Positions 62,780 to 64,000 of a stretch of DNA of 64,000 nucleotides are shown piece after piece. The first letter of the stretch is position 1. Every line of letters begins with the position of its first letter. The DNA lies in assembly GCF_020216025.1 (NCBI RefSeq), contig NZ_JAIWNC010000001.1, positions 62,001-126,000 of the forward strand, given 5' to 3'. The notes under the pieces were generated by a model that did not search any database, was not told the origin of the DNA, and worked only from the letters and a program-made list of their open reading frames with translations. The position numbers and the translations under genes are program-made. This DNA comes from Jidongwangia harbinensis (GTDB lineage Bacteria; Actinomycetota; Actinomycetes; Mycobacteriales; Micromonosporaceae).

Positions 62780-63888
62780 TGCGTCTCGGCCATGCCGCCA
62801 CCGCCGCGGCGGCGCTCGTCGCGGACGGCGCGACGGACGGCATCTGCTACGCCGCGGCCGCCGGTTCCGGGCCGCCGGCGTTCGCGGTCGTGGGGGCGCC
62901 GCTCGCGCTGTCCGAACCGGCGGTGGCGGCGAACTCCGGCACCGAACCGTCGGTCGACTGGCTCTGCGCCGGCAAGTCGGTGCTCGCGTACGTCGCGGTG
63001 CGGGCCGTGCTGTCCGGCGGTCTCGGCGCCGACGACGACCTGCGCCCGCTGCTGGCCACCGCGGCCGGCTGCCCACCGGTCACGCTGCGCCAGTTGCTCA
63101 CCTACCGCTCCGGCCTGGTCCGCTCCGCCGGGGCCGGGCATCTGCCGTGCACCACCGACCCGCCGCTGTTCCGCCCGCGGGACTGGAATCCCGAGGTCGA
63201 CGCGGAGTACACGAACGCGGGCTGGGACCTGCTGCCCGGGCTGGTGCGCCGGCTGACCGGCCTGCCGTTCACGGTGTTCGCGTTCGAGGACGTGCTCGGC
63301 GCCATGGGGGTCCGTGGGCTGTGGCTGCGGCCCGGCCTCAACCCCCGCTACGCCGACCCGGCCGTCTGGCGCAATCCCGGGATCCGCCGCGTCATGTCCG
63401 CCAGCGACTTCGCGACCGCGCTGGCCGGTCCGCCCACGCAGCTCGCCCACTTCTACCGCACGGTGCTCGCGGACCGCGCCGGCGACGGCCCCGGACAGCT
63501 CGCGGCGCAGCTGCTCACCAGCGTGAACCCCGGGCCGGACTTCTTCCGCCGCGGCATCAGTGCCACGCTGCGCTGGTCGATGGGATACCCGGCGCGCCTG
63601 CACGACCAGGGGTTCGAGCGGTTCGCGCCGGACGGCTCCTTCGGTGCGCAGGGCTCGGTGCTGACGCTCACCACGGACGGCCTGCGGTACGCCTGGACCA
63701 TGGTGGCCGGCGCGCTGCCCACCGCGGGCGGCGCCTTCGCCGTCACGATGAACGGGTTCCGGCCGGTACCGGACGAGCGGTACCGCACCATGGCCGAGGC
63801 GCTCGTCCGGGACCTCGCCGGACAGGTCGGCACCGCCGGGCCAGTCCCGGGAAACCGGGACACGACCGGCGTCCTGCCGTCCCCATAG
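62779..63888 (+). CDS. beta-lactamase/serine hydrolase-fold protein with Cys at the nucleophile position
   Basis: 369 residues. The catalytic SxxK motif of class C-like hydrolases reads CAGK (Cys63, Lys66) in VDWLCAGKSVLAY, while the YxN motif is intact (YTNAGWDLL, Tyr144 and Asn146). The third motif is FGAQGSV. LTYRSGL and the helical layout fit the family. No signal peptide is evident. With Cys, it might be an acyltransferase or thioesterase-like enzyme working on carrier-bound chains, rather than a penicillin-binding protein. The ATG at 62779 overlaps the methyltransferase stop. Confidence 0.8.
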   Translation: MRLGHAATAAAALVADGATDGICYAAAAGSGPPAFAVVGAPLALSEPAVAANSGTEPSVDWLCAGKSVLAYVAVRAVLSGGLGADDDLRPLLATAAGCPPVTLRQLLTYRSGLVRSAGAGHLPCTTDPPLFRPRDWNPEVDAEYTNAGWDLLPGLVRRLTGLPFTVFAFEDVLGAMGVRGLWLRPGLNPRYADPAVWRNPGIRRVMSASDFATALAGPPTQLAHFYRTVLADRAGDGPGQLAAQLLTSVNPGPDFFRRGISATLRWSMGYPARLHDQGFERFAPDGSFGAQGSVLTLTTDGLRYAWTMVAGALPTAGGAFAVTMNGFRPVPDERYRTMAEALVRDLAGQVGTAGPVPGNRDTTGVLPSP

Positions 63889-63898
63889 TTTGGGGGTC

Positions 63899-64000
63899 AT
63901 GACCGCGACGGAGATCGAGGGCCGGCTGGCGACCGTGGAGCAGGTGCTGGCGGACCCGCCGAACGTCCACTTCGCCGATCCGGTCTACGGCCTGGTGCCG
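63899..64000 (+). CDS. N-terminal fragment of an unidentified protein
   Basis: Only 34 residues are inside the window (MTATEIEGRLATVEQVLADP, then NVHFADPVYG). GGGGG lies two bases before the ATG, after an 10-base gap from the hydrolase-like gene, so it belongs to the same operon. No family is recognised. Confidence 0.6.
   Translation, partial: MTATEIEGRLATVEQVLADPPNVHFADPVYGLVP

Overview
The window is GC-rich throughout, with GTG/TTG starts and many GTGA/ATGA stop-start overlaps. It is typical of a filamentous actinomycete. The pairing of a DUF6412-like small protein with a YidC paralogue, the CGNR protein, the AfsR-type SARP and the streptogrisin-like protease point to Micromonosporaceae (Actinoplanes or a relative). 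That placement is an inference from gene content; no rRNA or tRNA gene was recognised.

Left third (about 1-20.9 kb): ordinary accessory chromosome. It holds a truncated alpha/beta hydrolase divergent from a CGNR zinc-finger protein, a DUF998 membrane protein divergent from a large AfsR/SARP regulator, and a TetR repressor divergent from a short-chain dehydrogenase with three operator-like palindromes between them. After these come DUF6412-YidC, a secreted S1 protease, a PadR/membrane-protein pair, an amidohydrolase, a secreted beta-propeller, a GH43-CBM glycosidase, and a three-gene cassette (helical membrane protein, HECVCH metallopeptidase-like protein, winged-helix protein). The last gene here is a secreted right-handed beta-helix protein.

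Right two thirds (about 20.9-64 kb, running off the right edge): one large biosynthetic gene cluster that I cannot match to a known product. A LuxR-type regulator diverges from a GT4 / HAD phosphatase / sugar epimerase operon. An eight-gene coupled operon (32673 down to 24753) encodes four radical SAM proteins with C-terminal auxiliary-cluster cysteines, three GT2 glycosyltransferases and a DUF362 protein. No precursor peptide was seen. Next come a TRM11-like methyltransferase, a NodU/CmcH carbamoyltransferase, an adenylation-carrier didomain, a free ACP, a DNA-binding candidate, a BtrH-like cysteine acyltransferase, and two fused ABC exporters.

A 14-gene coupled operon (60981 down to 43112) then carries a stand-alone adenylation protein, a condensation-like acyltransferase, a fatty-acyl-AMP ligase, two acyl-CoA dehydrogenase-like proteins, two ACPs, two thiolase-fold proteins, an ATP-grasp ligase, a PLP decarboxylase, a P450, a Baeyer-Villiger-type monooxygenase and a decayed NRPS-like protein. 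A rightward operon at 61257 adds a PLOD-like glycosyltransferase, a methyltransferase, a serine-hydrolase homologue whose SxxK reads CxxK, and one truncated gene.

How the parts may work together (inference): ATP-grasp ligase + ACP + PLP decarboxylase + BtrH-type transferase is the logic by which butirosin makes and installs an aminoacyl side chain on carrier protein. FAAL + ACP + acyl-CoA dehydrogenases is the logic of unsaturated lipid starters in lipopeptides. Radical SAM enzymes, glycosyltransferases, the epimerase and the carbamoyltransferase suggest a sugar-rich, carbamoylated scaffold. The likely product is a lipidated, aminoacylated glycoside exported by the ABC pair. No cyclitol synthase or complete NRPS/PKS module lies inside the window, so the core scaffold remains open.
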